Position numbers and translations under genes: made by a program. A stretch of 35,741 nucleotides of DNA, from contig DAOWEJ010000070.1 in the NCBI GenBank assembly GCA_030638575.1, positions 1 to 35,741 of the forward strand, read 5' to 3'. Each line of letters begins with the position of its first letter. Position 1 is the stretch's first letter. Under the pieces are notes generated by a model that saw only the letters and a list, made by a program, of their open reading frames with translations, was not told the origin of the DNA and ran no database searches. Below are positions 1 through 9,326 of this stretch, in pieces. Source of the stretch: Deltaproteobacteria bacterium (GTDB lineage Bacteria; Desulfobacterota; Desulfobacteria; Desulfobacterales; JAUWMJ01).

Positions 1-1
1 A

Positions 2-3000
2 ATACCTGCCGGCGCTGCGGGCCAGACTGCGACTTTTAATGTGGCAACAACTGCTGATGCAAAGGTTGAGGCAGACGAGACCTTTGGTGTTACTGTAAGC
101 AGTGCGGATACTAATTTTAATGGCGTTGCAGCGAGTGGTACTGGCACGATCACGAACGATGACCAGTTTGGTATTGTGGTAAATACTTTATTGGTGCCTG
201 AGGGCGCAACGGCGACGTTTACGATAACCCTGGGAAATGACATCGACGCGGCAGTTAATGTAACTTACGACGCATCAGACGGGACAGCGACAGTAGCGGA
301 CAACGATTATACGGATTCACCAGGGTCTGTGACATTTCCTGCAGGTTCTTTATTTGGCAGCACTCAGACATTTACAGTAGCTACCGGTAATGACAGCGTG
401 GTCGAACCGGACGAGACATTCACGGTTCTTGTTAGCAGTCTGGATGCAAATTTTGATGGAAACGATGCCACTGGAACCGGGACTATCCTAAATGATGACA
501 CCTACACAATTTCAATAAATAACATTGTTGTTGCTGAGGCTGATGGGACGGCGACATTCACTGTGTTACTTAATCAGGCAGTGATAGCCGGTGATTCAGT
601 TTCGGTTGATTATATAACGGCAGATGGGTCGGCTACAACTGCCGGCAATGACTATGCTCTTGCCGACGACAATTTGACGATTGGTGAAGGACTAAACAGC
701 GGTACAATCGATGTAACTATTATTAATAATACTGATATTGAGGGCAACGAAAACTTTTTTCTTAATCTCGGCCCGGTTACTACCGGCAACGCAAGCATAG
801 GCGACAGCCAGGGTGAGTGTGTAATCACAGATAACGATTGCACGATAATTTCGACTGTAACTCCTTTTTTGGATGAAGAAAGCGGAACTATATCGCCTTT
901 AGGTTCTATTGTTGTGGAAGGTAACGCAGATTATACATATACTATGACTCCCGGTTTCGAGTCCTGTGTAAAGGATGTAACTGTGGATGGTGCATCGCAA
1001 GGTCCGGTAACAACATATACATTTACCAACGTTACTTCCAATCATACTATAAATGTATCGTTCAGGAGCCTTTATAGAATCACGGGAGAAATTTGGCCTT
1101 CAAGAGCCAGGACCATTGAAGGCGGAAATGGCGCATGGAAAGCGTATAATACTTCTGCCGGTTTTGACAGCGGGTGGCTTGATCACATGCAGAATGTAAC
1201 AATTACTGATTGCTCTGTTGAACTGGTAACAGTGGAGTTTCAGGACCAGGCGGGTTGGGAAACGCCTGCACCCCAGACGATTACGCTAAAAGATGAGGTA
1301 TTCGTGGACAACTCTGTGGACCCACCTGTGGAGACCTCTTTAGTAACAGTGGAAGGCACATACAGACCGTTTCTTACCGTGGTGTCGAGTAACGGCACGG
1401 TGACAAGCATTCCTGCCGGCATTGACTGCGGCGGCGACTGCGACGAGATTTATAATGCTAATTTAACGGTTCAGCTTACAGCGGTTGCAGATGCGGGATA
1501 TGTCTTTTCAGAATTTGTAGGAGATGTCACTATTGCCACTTCACCGACAAATGTTATTATGGATGAGCCGAAAACGGTAACAGCGGTTTATGTTGTTGAA
1601 ACACCGGGCAACGTGGATGGGGACGGGGACGGCTGGACTATTGACGGTGGTGACTGCAACGATGCGAATGCGCAGATATATCCGGGTGCTCCTGAGCAGT
1701 GTGATGCCACAGACTGGGATTGTGACGGCCTGACTAACGACACCAACCCGATGGATGCGGACTGCGAGGAGTTAACCCTTTCAGATGTTCCCCTGGAATC
1801 GCAGTTCCAGCCAGCTCCTGCCAACATCGTGTTCGTCCTTGACAATTCAGGGAGCATGGACTGGACAATCATGACAGATGAAAGCGAAGGGCTTTTTGAA
1901 GGCAAATACTATGTTTTCGATAACCCCGGAGATAATCAGTACGGTAACAGTCACCAGTTGACCGCTACTCAGAGGGCTAAATGGAAATCTCAGTGGAACG
2001 GGTATAACAAGATGTATTATAACTTGGCTGTAGAATATATAACATGGCCCAATGGGGACGGGACCCGGTTTCCCGATGCGGACATGAATAATCCCAGGTC
2101 AAATCCTGAAAACGTTTCTGATACTCTTGATATGGATGATACATTTCGGACCATTGATGGTGTTAACATAATAAATGCACACTATTATACCTGGGATGAT
2201 GCTGATTTAGACGGCTCAGTAGATAACGGCGAAATTTATCTTATCGTGCTTAACGGGGGTATAAACTGCTACCAGCTTGATGATCTCGACGGTGACGGCA
2301 TTGTTGAAAATAACGAACTGGCTTCGGTAGCCCTTCCAGACGGCATTGTTCCTAAAAATCAGGATGGTTCTCCTCGGACATATACCGAGGAGCGCCAGAA
2401 CTTTGTGAACTGGTATTCTTTTTACAGGAGGCGCGAGGGGACGGCCAAGGCTGCCGTTGGCGAGGTGATAGACAGCCTATCGGGCGTACAGGTCGGATTT
2501 TATTCCATCAATTCTTTTAATATAGGAATCAGACAGCCGGTCTTAAAGGTCAGGGTGACCGAGAATGACGACGATGGTAATCCTATCTATACGGATAACA
2601 CCGAGTTATTGCTTGACCTTCTTTACGCTATGGATTCCCAGGGCGGCACGCCCCTTCGGAATTCACTAAGAGACGTAGGGCGATATTTTGATGCGGACGA
2701 CAATAATAGCGGCGGATTGGGGGATGAGTCCCCGTGGTACACCGATGGCAGAGGTGAATGCCAGCAGTCCTTTGCTGTAGTTATGACGGACGGTTATTAC
2801 AACGGCGGTAACCCGGGCATAGGCCATCAAGATAGTGACCAGACAGGAACTACCGATCCCGAGGGTGATGAATTATATGCGGACCTTCATGATCAGACTC
2901 TGGCGGACGTTGCCATGATGTTTTATAAAAACGATCTGGCAGACGACATTGCAGATAGAGTTCCCACCAATTTCGCAGATGATGCCGATTGGCAGCACAT

Positions 3001-5401
3001 GGTAACATACGGCGTTTCATTCGGCGTTACCGGGAATTATAATCCGGATGACTACAACCTGGACACCGACCCGGGTAATAATGACCGGGACTATCCTATA
3101 TGGCTTGACCCGCTCGATCCACAGGCAGACTGGCCGGAAAAAAACAGAAGGAGGATCGACGACCTGTGGCACGCTTCAGTAAACGGGCGCGGAATATTTT
3201 TAAGCGCAACCAACCCTGAAGAACTGGTCTCCTCCCTGAAGGCGATTATGCTTAACCTTACAGCGAGAATCGGTTCCGGTGCTTCATTGTCCATCAACGG
3301 CGAGGAGCTTTACGCCGGAACCATCATGTTCCAGGGACAATATTCGACAGACGGCTGGGCCGGTGATGTACTTGCCTATTCCGTAAACACGGTAACCGGA
3401 GAGGTGATAAAAGATACACCACTATGGAAGGCATCTGAAAAGCTGGGTGAAGGAAGTGACTGGGATGACGTTGACTGGTCAACCGGTCGAGCAATCGCAA
3501 CATATAATCCTGATCCTTCGGTCGAAGCAGGCATAGCGTTTCGATGGGCAGATTTAACACCCGCCCAGTTGGCTTTCTTGGATGATAACCCGTATACCGG
3601 GGTTGTTGACAGCGACGGGCTGGGACAAGCCCGGCTTGAGTATCTAAGAGGCAATAATGAAAATGAAGAACTAAACGGCGGCACTTTCCGGGATCGAGAA
3701 AGCAAGCTTGGGGACATCGTACATTCTTCCCCGCTTTTTGAAGGCTATGATACTAATAATGACGGTGATGATGATTACGGGATGATATATGTAGGGGCCA
3801 ATGACGGTATGTTCCACGCATTTAATGCCGACACCGGTGTAGAGAAGTTCGCTTATGTTCCGAACCTGGTATTTGAAAAGCTGAAGGGGCTTACACTCCC
3901 TGATCCTCATTTCAGGCACAGGTATTTTGTCGATCTAACGCCTTATGTTAAGAACATTGGCACTGCAACCCTTCCGAAAAAACTGCTGGTGGGCGGCCTT
4001 AGCAAAGGGGCCAAAGGGTATTACTGCCTGGATGTGACAGATGCTTCCAACATATCAGAAAGCAATGCCGCATCCTGGGTAAAATGGGAATATCCGAAAC
4101 AGGATTCTACAGCAAAAGAAAAGGAAAACATGGGTTACAGCTTCAGCCGGGCTTATATTGTCAAATCCTATGTTCCAGGTCACGAATGGGTTGTGATATT
4201 TGGAAACGGCTACGGAAGCACGAGTGAAACCTCTGCCTTGTACGTACTTGACGCCGATACAGGGGACCTTATCCGGATGATCGATACCGGGGCGGGCTTT
4301 GGCAACGGCCTTTCCTCGCCCGTTCCTGTGGATGTGAACGGTGATTACATTGTCGATTATGTGTATGCCGGCGATCTTAACGGAAATATGTGGAAGTTTC
4401 ATCTTCAAGATTCCGATCCTGCAAAATGGGGCTCGGCTTATGGTGATAATGATGCTAATTCAGACGGTGTAATTGACCTTGCCGACGGGGAAACACCAAG
4501 GCCGTTGTTTAAGGCTACGGGCAGGGAAAAGACGGACGTGAACAGTAATATTTATACAGACACAACAACATGGTCCCAGCCTATTACAACACAACCGATC
4601 GTTATCAGGCACTGTGATTATTCAAAGTCCGGGGCTCTTGTCCTTTTCGGAACCGGGAAGTATCTTGCGGAAACTGATTTGGATAGTACGGATTACCAGA
4701 CCATATACGGAATATGGGATTTTGGAGACGAAGTTAATGAATATCTCGGTGACTTTATGCGGGGAGCAGGGCCATCCGATGAAGATGAGTTCTCTAATCC
4801 TTTACTCCAGTCAGCCACTTTGCTCCAGCAGTGGGTAATATACTGGGGACCGAATCCATATAATGAAAACCAGAACCTGAGGGTCCTCACAGACAATGAA
4901 CCTGACTGGGGAACATATGATGATACCGACATACCAAAAGTACATGCCGGGTGGTACTTTGATCTTCCTTTAAACAAGGAGCGCGTCATGCGAGACCCTG
5001 TTTACAGGGACGGCAAGCTTATTATCATCAGCTCCATACCTGAAAATGATCCGTGTTCCGCAGGCGGCTCATCCATCATCCACGAGATGGACGCCTGCAC
5101 CGGCGGAAGGCTCGATTCGTCCTGGGCTGACATTAACGAAGACGGCGTAATAGATGAAAATGATTTTATAACGATTGAGAATCCTGATTACGTAGTAGGA
5201 GGCACCGAGCCCGAGTGGATCACGGTTCCTGTCACCGGAATTGAGATTGATGCGATGATATTCCCACCGGTGATATTGATTCCGCCTGATAGTGAAATTG
5301 AAAGAAAGTATTTCGTTACAGCCGGTGGAGGTATTGTAATGGTCATAGAGCCGGCTGATCAGAGACGGATGTTTTACTGGGGGCGTATCGGGCAGCCATA
5401 A
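2..5401 (+). CDS. PilY1-like giant adhesin/pilus-tip protein, 5' end outside window
   Basis: The reading frame is open from base 2, so the GTG at 41 is internal and the gene starts upstream; about 1,799 residues are visible. Domain order by nucleotide: about 2.5 Calx-beta repeats (2-840, with DETF and NDD ends); beta-rich repeats (840-1600); a MopE-like putative metal-binding motif rich in DGDG and DCND (1612-1750); a von Willebrand A domain with MIDAS DNSGS near 1840, GGTPL near 2640 and MTDGYY near 2780; and the PilY1/Neisseria PilC C-terminal propeller (LGDIVHSSP near 3710, YVGANDGMFHAFN near 3790, YAGDLNGNMWKF near 4365). Several EF-hand-like loops are present (DADLDGSVDNGE, DLDGDGIVENNE). 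In known systems PilY1 acts at the tip of type IV pili in adhesion and pilus assembly. The C-terminal identification is firm. The large N-terminal fusion suggests a secreted calcium-stabilised adhesin, which is inference. A PilY2-like gene follows. Confidence 0.9.
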   Translation: MPAGAAGQTATFNVATTADAKVEADETFGVTVSSADTNFNGVAASGTGTITNDDQFGIVVNTLLVPEGATATFTITLGNDIDAAVNVTYDASDGTATVADNDYTDSPGSVTFPAGSLFGSTQTFTVATGNDSVVEPDETFTVLVSSLDANFDGNDATGTGTILNDDTYTISINNIVVAEADGTATFTVLLNQAVIAGDSVSVDYITADGSATTAGNDYALADDNLTIGEGLNSGTIDVTIINNTDIEGNENFFLNLGPVTTGNASIGDSQGECVITDNDCTIISTVTPFLDEESGTISPLGSIVVEGNADYTYTMTPGFESCVKDVTVDGASQGPVTTYTFTNVTSNHTINVSFRSLYRITGEIWPSRARTIEGGNGAWKAYNTSAGFDSGWLDHMQNVTITDCSVELVTVEFQDQAGWETPAPQTITLKDEVFVDNSVDPPVETSLVTVEGTYRPFLTVVSSNGTVTSIPAGIDCGGDCDEIYNANLTVQLTAVADAGYVFSEFVGDVTIATSPTNVIMDEPKTVTAVYVVETPGNVDGDGDGWTIDGGDCNDANAQIYPGAPEQCDATDWDCDGLTNDTNPMDADCEELTLSDVPLESQFQPAPANIVFVLDNSGSMDWTIMTDESEGLFEGKYYVFDNPGDNQYGNSHQLTATQRAKWKSQWNGYNKMYYNLAVEYITWPNGDGTRFPDADMNNPRSNPENVSDTLDMDDTFRTIDGVNIINAHYYTWDDADLDGSVDNGEIYLIVLNGGINCYQLDDLDGDGIVENNELASVALPDGIVPKNQDGSPRTYTEERQNFVNWYSFYRRREGTAKAAVGEVIDSLSGVQVGFYSINSFNIGIRQPVLKVRVTENDDDGNPIYTDNTELLLDLLYAMDSQGGTPLRNSLRDVGRYFDADDNNSGGLGDESPWYTDGRGECQQSFAVVMTDGYYNGGNPGIGHQDSDQTGTTDPEGDELYADLHDQTLADVAMMFYKNDLADDIADRVPTNFADDADWQHMVTYGVSFGVTGNYNPDDYNLDTDPGNNDRDYPIWLDPLDPQADWPEKNRRRIDDLWHASVNGRGIFLSATNPEELVSSLKAIMLNLTARIGSGASLSINGEELYAGTIMFQGQYSTDGWAGDVLAYSVNTVTGEVIKDTPLWKASEKLGEGSDWDDVDWSTGRAIATYNPDPSVEAGIAFRWADLTPAQLAFLDDNPYTGVVDSDGLGQARLEYLRGNNENEELNGGTFRDRESKLGDIVHSSPLFEGYDTNNDGDDDYGMIYVGANDGMFHAFNADTGVEKFAYVPNLVFEKLKGLTLPDPHFRHRYFVDLTPYVKNIGTATLPKKLLVGGLSKGAKGYYCLDVTDASNISESNAASWVKWEYPKQDSTAKEKENMGYSFSRAYIVKSYVPGHEWVVIFGNGYGSTSETSALYVLDADTGDLIRMIDTGAGFGNGLSSPVPVDVNGDYIVDYVYAGDLNGNMWKFHLQDSDPAKWGSAYGDNDANSDGVIDLADGETPRPLFKATGREKTDVNSNIYTDTTTWSQPITTQPIVIRHCDYSKSGALVLFGTGKYLAETDLDSTDYQTIYGIWDFGDEVNEYLGDFMRGAGPSDEDEFSNPLLQSATLLQQWVIYWGPNPYNENQNLRVLTDNEPDWGTYDDTDIPKVHAGWYFDLPLNKERVMRDPVYRDGKLIIISSIPENDPCSAGGSSIIHEMDACTGGRLDSSWADINEDGVIDENDFITIENPDYVVGGTEPEWITVPVTGIEIDAMIFPPVILIPPDSEIERKYFVTAGGGIVMVIEPADQRRMFYWGRIGQP

Positions 5402-5416
5402 AATAAATACAAAAAC

Positions 5417-5472
5417 GGTTAAGTAGTTGAGTTGGAAAATTATCAATACCTTAACAACTCAACTACTTAACC
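5417..5472. repeat. 18-bp perfect inverted repeat of octamer words
   Basis: The arms GGTTAAGTAGTTGAGTTG (5417-5434) and its exact complement (5455-5472) are separated by 20 bases. The arms consist of the octamer word GTTRAGTR seen elsewhere in the window. The element lies between the pilY1-like stop and the next start and would form a strong hairpin in RNA. There is no T-run, so it is not a classical terminator. Confidence 0.85.
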
Positions 5473-5491
5473 AACCCAAAAGGAGATAAAG

Positions 5492-5845
5492 ATGATGGCT
5501 TTTGTAAACATTCAATCCTGGAAAATAAATACGGAAGTAGGCGCAAAACCATTGAAGATCTGCGTTTTGATACTTGTCGTTTTGCTGTTGGCATCCGCCT
5601 TCGGGTTTGCCGAAGAAGGCGATAAAAAGGAACTGGTTGTCGAGATCGGTACGATTTATCGAATGGATGGTGTTGAGATTGTAATAAACGACCGTCTGTA
5701 TAATCTATCCCCAGGTGTTCGTTTCTACACCAACTCCAAGATGGATACATATGCGAATCGTTCCTGGTTTAAGGTCGGTACCCGGGTAAGCTATCAACTG
5801 GATGATAAAGGAGAAGTCATAGCAATGTGGTTTGAGAGTAAGTGA
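5492..5845 (+). CDS. Small secreted PilY2-like protein
   Basis: This is a 117-residue protein. AGGAG at 5481-5485 lies 6 bases before the first ATG and 9 before the second, so either could be used. A hydrophobic stretch (about residues 22-40) ending in alanine residues looks like a signal peptide, unusually preceded by some 20 polar residues. The mature part has the pattern GTIYRMDGVEIVINDRLYNL, then a glycine-rich KVGTRVSYQLDDKGEV segment, which resembles the small PilY2 proteins encoded directly after pilY1 in Pseudomonas (also about 115 residues). The family name rests on position, size and pattern, not on a search. Its role is unknown; it may help secretion or assembly of the preceding giant protein. 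Confidence 0.7.
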   Translation: MMAFVNIQSWKINTEVGAKPLKICVLILVVLLLASAFGFAEEGDKKELVVEIGTIYRMDGVEIVINDRLYNLSPGVRFYTNSKMDTYANRSWFKVGTRVSYQLDDKGEVIAMWFESK

Positions 5846-5974
5846 AAAAGGTTGTAATTTTTCTCGATTCTCATGCAAAAGCGTCAGGCTTGCGGGGGTT
5901 ATAAATCAGGCGCCTTTGCGTGAAAAAAGTACCTTCCAGACAATGAAATTCCAATTCTGCTCATAACCAACCTT

Positions 5975-6059
5975 GATGGTCTCGAAAAAAAATGCATTTT
6001 ATGGCTTTTTACGAGATCATCAACCTTTGAGCTATCAGCTATTAACTATCAGCTATCAT
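5975..6059. repeat. Imperfect inverted repeat plus heptamer repeats
   Basis: The 338-base gap 5846-6184 holds three things. Bases 5975-5990 (GATGGTCTCGAAAAAA) pair with 6006-6021 with two mismatches, an inverted repeat that may be a remnant of a short mobile element. Bases 6030-6059 are four copies of a heptamer word (GCTATCA, GCTATTA, ACTATCA). The promoter at 6072 follows. A weaker imperfect dyad lies at about 5874-5926. No gene is visible. Confidence 0.6.
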
Positions 6060-6071
6060 ATTGCTTCTTAA

Positions 6072-6101
6072 TTGACATAACGCACAACGTTGCGATATAA
6101 T
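6072..6101 (+). promoter_or_regulatory. Near-consensus sigma-70 promoter for the GspE/PilB-type ATPase
   Basis: TTGACA (6072-6077) and TATAAT (6096-6101) are both perfect consensus hexamers, separated by 18 bases. The spacer contains the palindrome CAACGTTG within CGCACAACGTTGCG (6081-6094), a possible operator. The start codon is 84 bases downstream of the -10 box. Confidence 0.8.
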
Positions 6102-6184
6102 CATCTAAAATATGCGTTTCCTTTAAAAACAAAATACCAAAAGCAAAATTTCCAAGATAACGGATTAAGAAAGGCCTTTATAAC

Positions 6185-8008
6185 ATGCCAAAAGATCCGA
6201 ACAATTCATTTGCAACCAGGGATGTCTGCAAAGTCCTGATTAAAAACGGCCTTATTGCACAAGACGAGGCAAAAGAAATAATTAAAAAAGAGGACAGAAC
6301 ACGGGCAAAACTTGAAAAAGGTCGAGTCGGTCGGAAAGGCTCGTCTGCTTCGGGAAACAGAATTACAAACCCGGTTACTATAGTAGATATTATTGTCTCT
6401 TTTAAACTTCCCAGGGGGGATGGCAAACCGGGATGGCTTGATGAGGAGGTTATTTTTCAGACTCTTGCAAAGGACTGGGGAATTCCATACAAAAAGATTG
6501 ATCCTTTACAGTTGGATCTCAACCTGGTGACTACAACCATCCCCCGTAATTTTGCCATGAACCATTTGATTCTGCCCATTGACATTGCTGACGGATGCCT
6601 GACCGTTGCATCACCATATCCCTTAAACCTTGAGGTCATGGACGATATTGCCAGGGTAAGTAATTTAAAATTAAAGACCGTACTTTGTTCCAAATCTGAT
6701 ATCATCAAGCTGATTAACGAATTTTTCGGTTTCAAACGGTCCATTGCCGCAGCAGAAGACATGTTTGCAGGCCCTTCCGTTGATCTCGGCAACCTGGAAC
6801 AGTATGTTAAACTGAAATCATCAGATGAACTGCCCTCCACGGATCAGCATATTGTAAATGCTGTAAACCATATACTTATCTATGCTTTTGACCAGAAGGC
6901 AAGTGATATCCATATCGAGCCAAAAAGGGACGTGGTTCAAATAAGGATGCGGATTGACGGAGTATTACACACAGTCTATCAGCTTCCAAAGAAGGTTCAT
7001 AACGCCATAGTCAGCAGGATAAAGACTTTGTCGAGGCTGAATATGGCTGAAAAGAGAAGACCCCAGGACGGCAGAATAAAAACCGATAAAGGAGGCGTAG
7101 AAGTGGAGATACGGATTTCCACTGTTCCTGTTGCATTTGGTGAAAAAGTTGTTATGAGGATTATGGATCCTGAGGTCCTTTTCCAGGATTTGGATGGGCT
7201 TGGCTTTACGCCGACCGATCTGGAACGTTACAACAGGTTTGTCGGCATGCCCCATGGAATTGTGCTTGTTTGCGGCCCAACGGGAAGCGGAAAATCGACA
7301 ACCCTTTATTCAACCCTTCGTAAACTTTCCACATCGGAAAAAAATGTTGTTACCGTAGAAGATCCCATAGAGATGATACACGAGGATTTTAACCAGATTG
7401 CAGTGCAGTCTGCGATTGATGTCACTTTTGCCAACATATTAAGGAACATATTAAGACAGGACCCGGACATCATTATGATCGGAGAGATGCGGGACCTGGA
7501 AACAGCCAGAAATGCCGTTCAGGCTGCATTAACCGGGCACCTGGTTTTATCCACCCTCCATACCAACGACGCTCCCACCTCTCTTACCCGCCTTCTGGAT
7601 CTCGGAGTTCCTCCTTACCTGATTCAGGCCACTCTGGTCGGTATTCTGGGCCAGCGCCTTGTTAGAAAGATATGTAACTACTGCAAGGAATCTTTTGAAA
7701 TGGATGCTTCTGAACTGGCTCGTATGGGTGTTGAGGCAGGGAAAAAGGGAATTATAAGGCTATACCGGGGAAAGGGTTGCATCAGATGTCGCAATACCGG
7801 TTATCGCGGAAGGATCGGTATCTTTGAGGTCCTTCCTTACAGTGAATCCTTAAAGAAGATAACAACTTCAAAGACGAATGTAGAGAAATTGAGGGCCCAG
7901 GCCAGGGAGGAGGGTATGGCCACCCTCCGGGAGAGCGCTGTTAATAAACTCATAGAGGGAATCACCACTTATCAGGAGGTGCTAAGGGTCACCTGGGAGA
8001 ATCTATAA
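6185..8008 (+). CDS. GspE/PilB-type secretion or pilus-extension ATPase
   Basis: This 607-residue protein has the full layout of the type II secretion/type IV pilus assembly ATPases. An N-terminal T2SSE_N-like region is followed by the core ATPase. Walker A is GPTGSGKST (about residues 363-371), the Asp box is near VTVEDPIE, Walker B is IGEMRD (about 431-436, M replacing the usual I), and the His box region is STLHTNDAP. Two CxxC pairs (CNYC about 496, CIRC about 532) form the zinc site of the GspE/PilB type. The protein powers pseudopilus or pilus assembly at the inner membrane. No gsp or pil partner is adjacent, so GspE cannot be separated from PilB here. AAAGG lies about 10 bases before the ATG. 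The pilY1-like gene upstream is a plausible functional partner, which is inference. Confidence 0.9.
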   Translation: MPKDPNNSFATRDVCKVLIKNGLIAQDEAKEIIKKEDRTRAKLEKGRVGRKGSSASGNRITNPVTIVDIIVSFKLPRGDGKPGWLDEEVIFQTLAKDWGIPYKKIDPLQLDLNLVTTTIPRNFAMNHLILPIDIADGCLTVASPYPLNLEVMDDIARVSNLKLKTVLCSKSDIIKLINEFFGFKRSIAAAEDMFAGPSVDLGNLEQYVKLKSSDELPSTDQHIVNAVNHILIYAFDQKASDIHIEPKRDVVQIRMRIDGVLHTVYQLPKKVHNAIVSRIKTLSRLNMAEKRRPQDGRIKTDKGGVEVEIRISTVPVAFGEKVVMRIMDPEVLFQDLDGLGFTPTDLERYNRFVGMPHGIVLVCGPTGSGKSTTLYSTLRKLSTSEKNVVTVEDPIEMIHEDFNQIAVQSAIDVTFANILRNILRQDPDIIMIGEMRDLETARNAVQAALTGHLVLSTLHTNDAPTSLTRLLDLGVPPYLIQATLVGILGQRLVRKICNYCKESFEMDASELARMGVEAGKKGIIRLYRGKGCIRCRNTGYRGRIGIFEVLPYSESLKKITTSKTNVEKLRAQAREEGMATLRESAVNKLIEGITTYQEVLRVTWENL

Positions 8009-8011
8009 GAT

Positions 8012-8168
8012 GAGCGCTTCGCTTGAAGATCACTACGTTCGAGGAGCGCTTCGCTTGAAGATCACTACGTTCGAGGAGCGCTTCGCTTGAGGATTATGGT
8101 TTTAAGCCTCAAGAACGTAAGTGCGCTCTTCAAAGCCCGAAGGGCTGGTCTTAAAACGAAGTGCTCAC
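8012..8168. repeat. Minihairpin array A, mirror-symmetric, between convergent genes
   Basis: A 32-bp unit beginning GAGCGCTTCGCTTGAAGA is repeated exactly twice (8012-8043, 8044-8075) plus a half copy (8076-8091). Each unit is two 16-mers, one containing AGCG-CTT-CGCT. From 8106 the units run in the opposite sense (for example GCCCGAAGGGC), so the left and right halves can also pair with each other. The array fills the gap between two convergent genes (stops at 8008 and 8175). Confidence 0.85.
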
Positions 8169-8172
8169 TATA

Positions 8173-9285
8173 TTACTCTGGCGGAGTACAGATTTTTGTT
8201 CCAGGAGAAATGTTCCTGTCTGCCTTAGTTATAAAAACGGTTGATGTTGTTTCTTCGGTGTGGAGGACTAAAAGTTCGCCGAAGATAATGGCATCAAGGG
8301 GAAATTTTTTGCGTGTTTTTGGATCTATACGGCTCTTTTTCTGATAAAAAACATTATATCTTTGTCCCGGCTTTACTCCGTCTTTTTTTCCTTTGTTTAT
8401 AAACACTATTGTATTATCTGCGATAAGGAGATTGTGCTCCTCTGCGCTGATAACCTCTCCCAGCAACCCTCCCTGGCTTTTTCTCCGAGCTATATTTTTA
8501 GATCGTTTAACGTAAGGCATCAACCGGTCATTTACTTTAACGTTGCTAAAGGACCGGATAACCCTTGCTATTGCAAAGCGTGGCGCTGACTGGGTGATTT
8601 CAACAACTGCCGAAAAATAATGCTGGATTCCGATATAATCTCCCGTCTTTTTATCCTTGATAGGATCAAAGGTTCTAAAGACGGTATATTTGCTGCCTGG
8701 AGCAAGAGGGTTGCTCTTATCCTGCCCGATGTAAACGATATCATCCTTACTGATCAGTTTTTTATCTTCTTTAGCCCTGAAGATGAAACCTTCAGGGGTT
8801 ACAGGTTTCTTTTTTATAAAGCCCACACGATCAATTGCAGCAAAATAAAAGGTCTTAACTTCCGGTTTGATCTCAGGAATCGCTTCAGGCTCGATTTCTA
8901 TTGGCGGTGCTTTGGTTTCTATGGCTTTTTCTTCTATAACCGGTCCGGCTTGTTTTTCAATATCCTTTCGCAGAAACAGGCGTATGCGCTGTCCGGGATA
9001 AATAAGGTGAGGATTTGCAATCTGGGAGTTGTCACTCCACAAATCCGGCCAAAGATATGGTGAATCTGAAAATCGCTGTGAAAGATCCCACAGGGTGTCG
9101 CCCTTTTTAACGGTATAATAAAAGCCTGTTTCAGTTTCGATAACCTCATCTTCAATGTTTTTACTTGAAACAGCCTGTGATGTTGTGTCTTTTCCTTCGG
9201 CACACAGATTTAAAGGGAAAAGAAAAAGAGCTGTAACGAGTATTGCTGAAATAAAAGCTGTTTTTAATCTGTTTGTTGAGCCCAT
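8173..9285 (-). CDS. Secreted LysM-domain protein
   Basis: This is a 370-residue protein with a signal peptide (residues 1-29, ending NLCAEG) and one LysM domain at about 55-105 (YTVKKGDTLWDLSQRF, NPHLIYPGQRIRL). LysM binds peptidoglycan. The linker is rich in E, P and I (about 110-145), followed by a C-terminal region of about 220 residues without a recognised catalytic motif, containing the repeated theme PGSKYTVFR and PGQRYNVFY, which suggests two related beta-rich modules. CGGAG precedes the ATG by 7 bases. LysM proteins of this type are common in Desulfobacterota and Geobacter relatives. The function beyond cell-wall binding is unknown; a periplasmic or outer-membrane envelope role is inferred. 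Confidence 0.85.
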   Translation of the reverse strand: MGSTNRLKTAFISAILVTALFLFPLNLCAEGKDTTSQAVSSKNIEDEVIETETGFYYTVKKGDTLWDLSQRFSDSPYLWPDLWSDNSQIANPHLIYPGQRIRLFLRKDIEKQAGPVIEEKAIETKAPPIEIEPEAIPEIKPEVKTFYFAAIDRVGFIKKKPVTPEGFIFRAKEDKKLISKDDIVYIGQDKSNPLAPGSKYTVFRTFDPIKDKKTGDYIGIQHYFSAVVEITQSAPRFAIARVIRSFSNVKVNDRLMPYVKRSKNIARRKSQGGLLGEVISAEEHNLLIADNTIVFINKGKKDGVKPGQRYNVFYQKKSRIDPKTRKKFPLDAIIFGELLVLHTEETTSTVFITKADRNISPGTKICTPPE

Positions 9286-9326
9286 TAGATACTCCGATTT
9301 ATAGTTTTATGTTAATGTCTGACATC

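Noticed and set aside
4614-4838. Short plus-strand frame inside the PilY1-like gene
   Set aside because: It lies in another frame of a long, well-supported coding sequence.
6185-8008. Cyclic-di-GMP-binding MshEN domain in the GspE/PilB-type ATPase
   Set aside because: The N-terminal region does not show the two conserved RLGxxL-type motifs clearly enough to claim ligand binding.
8012-8168. CRISPR array
   Set aside because: Repeats are too short (16-32 bp), the segments between them are not unique spacers, and no cas gene is present.
8362-9063. Plus-strand frames of 75 and 147 codons opposite the LysM gene
   Set aside because: Antisense to a gene with a clear signal peptide and LysM domain; no ribosome site or family pattern.
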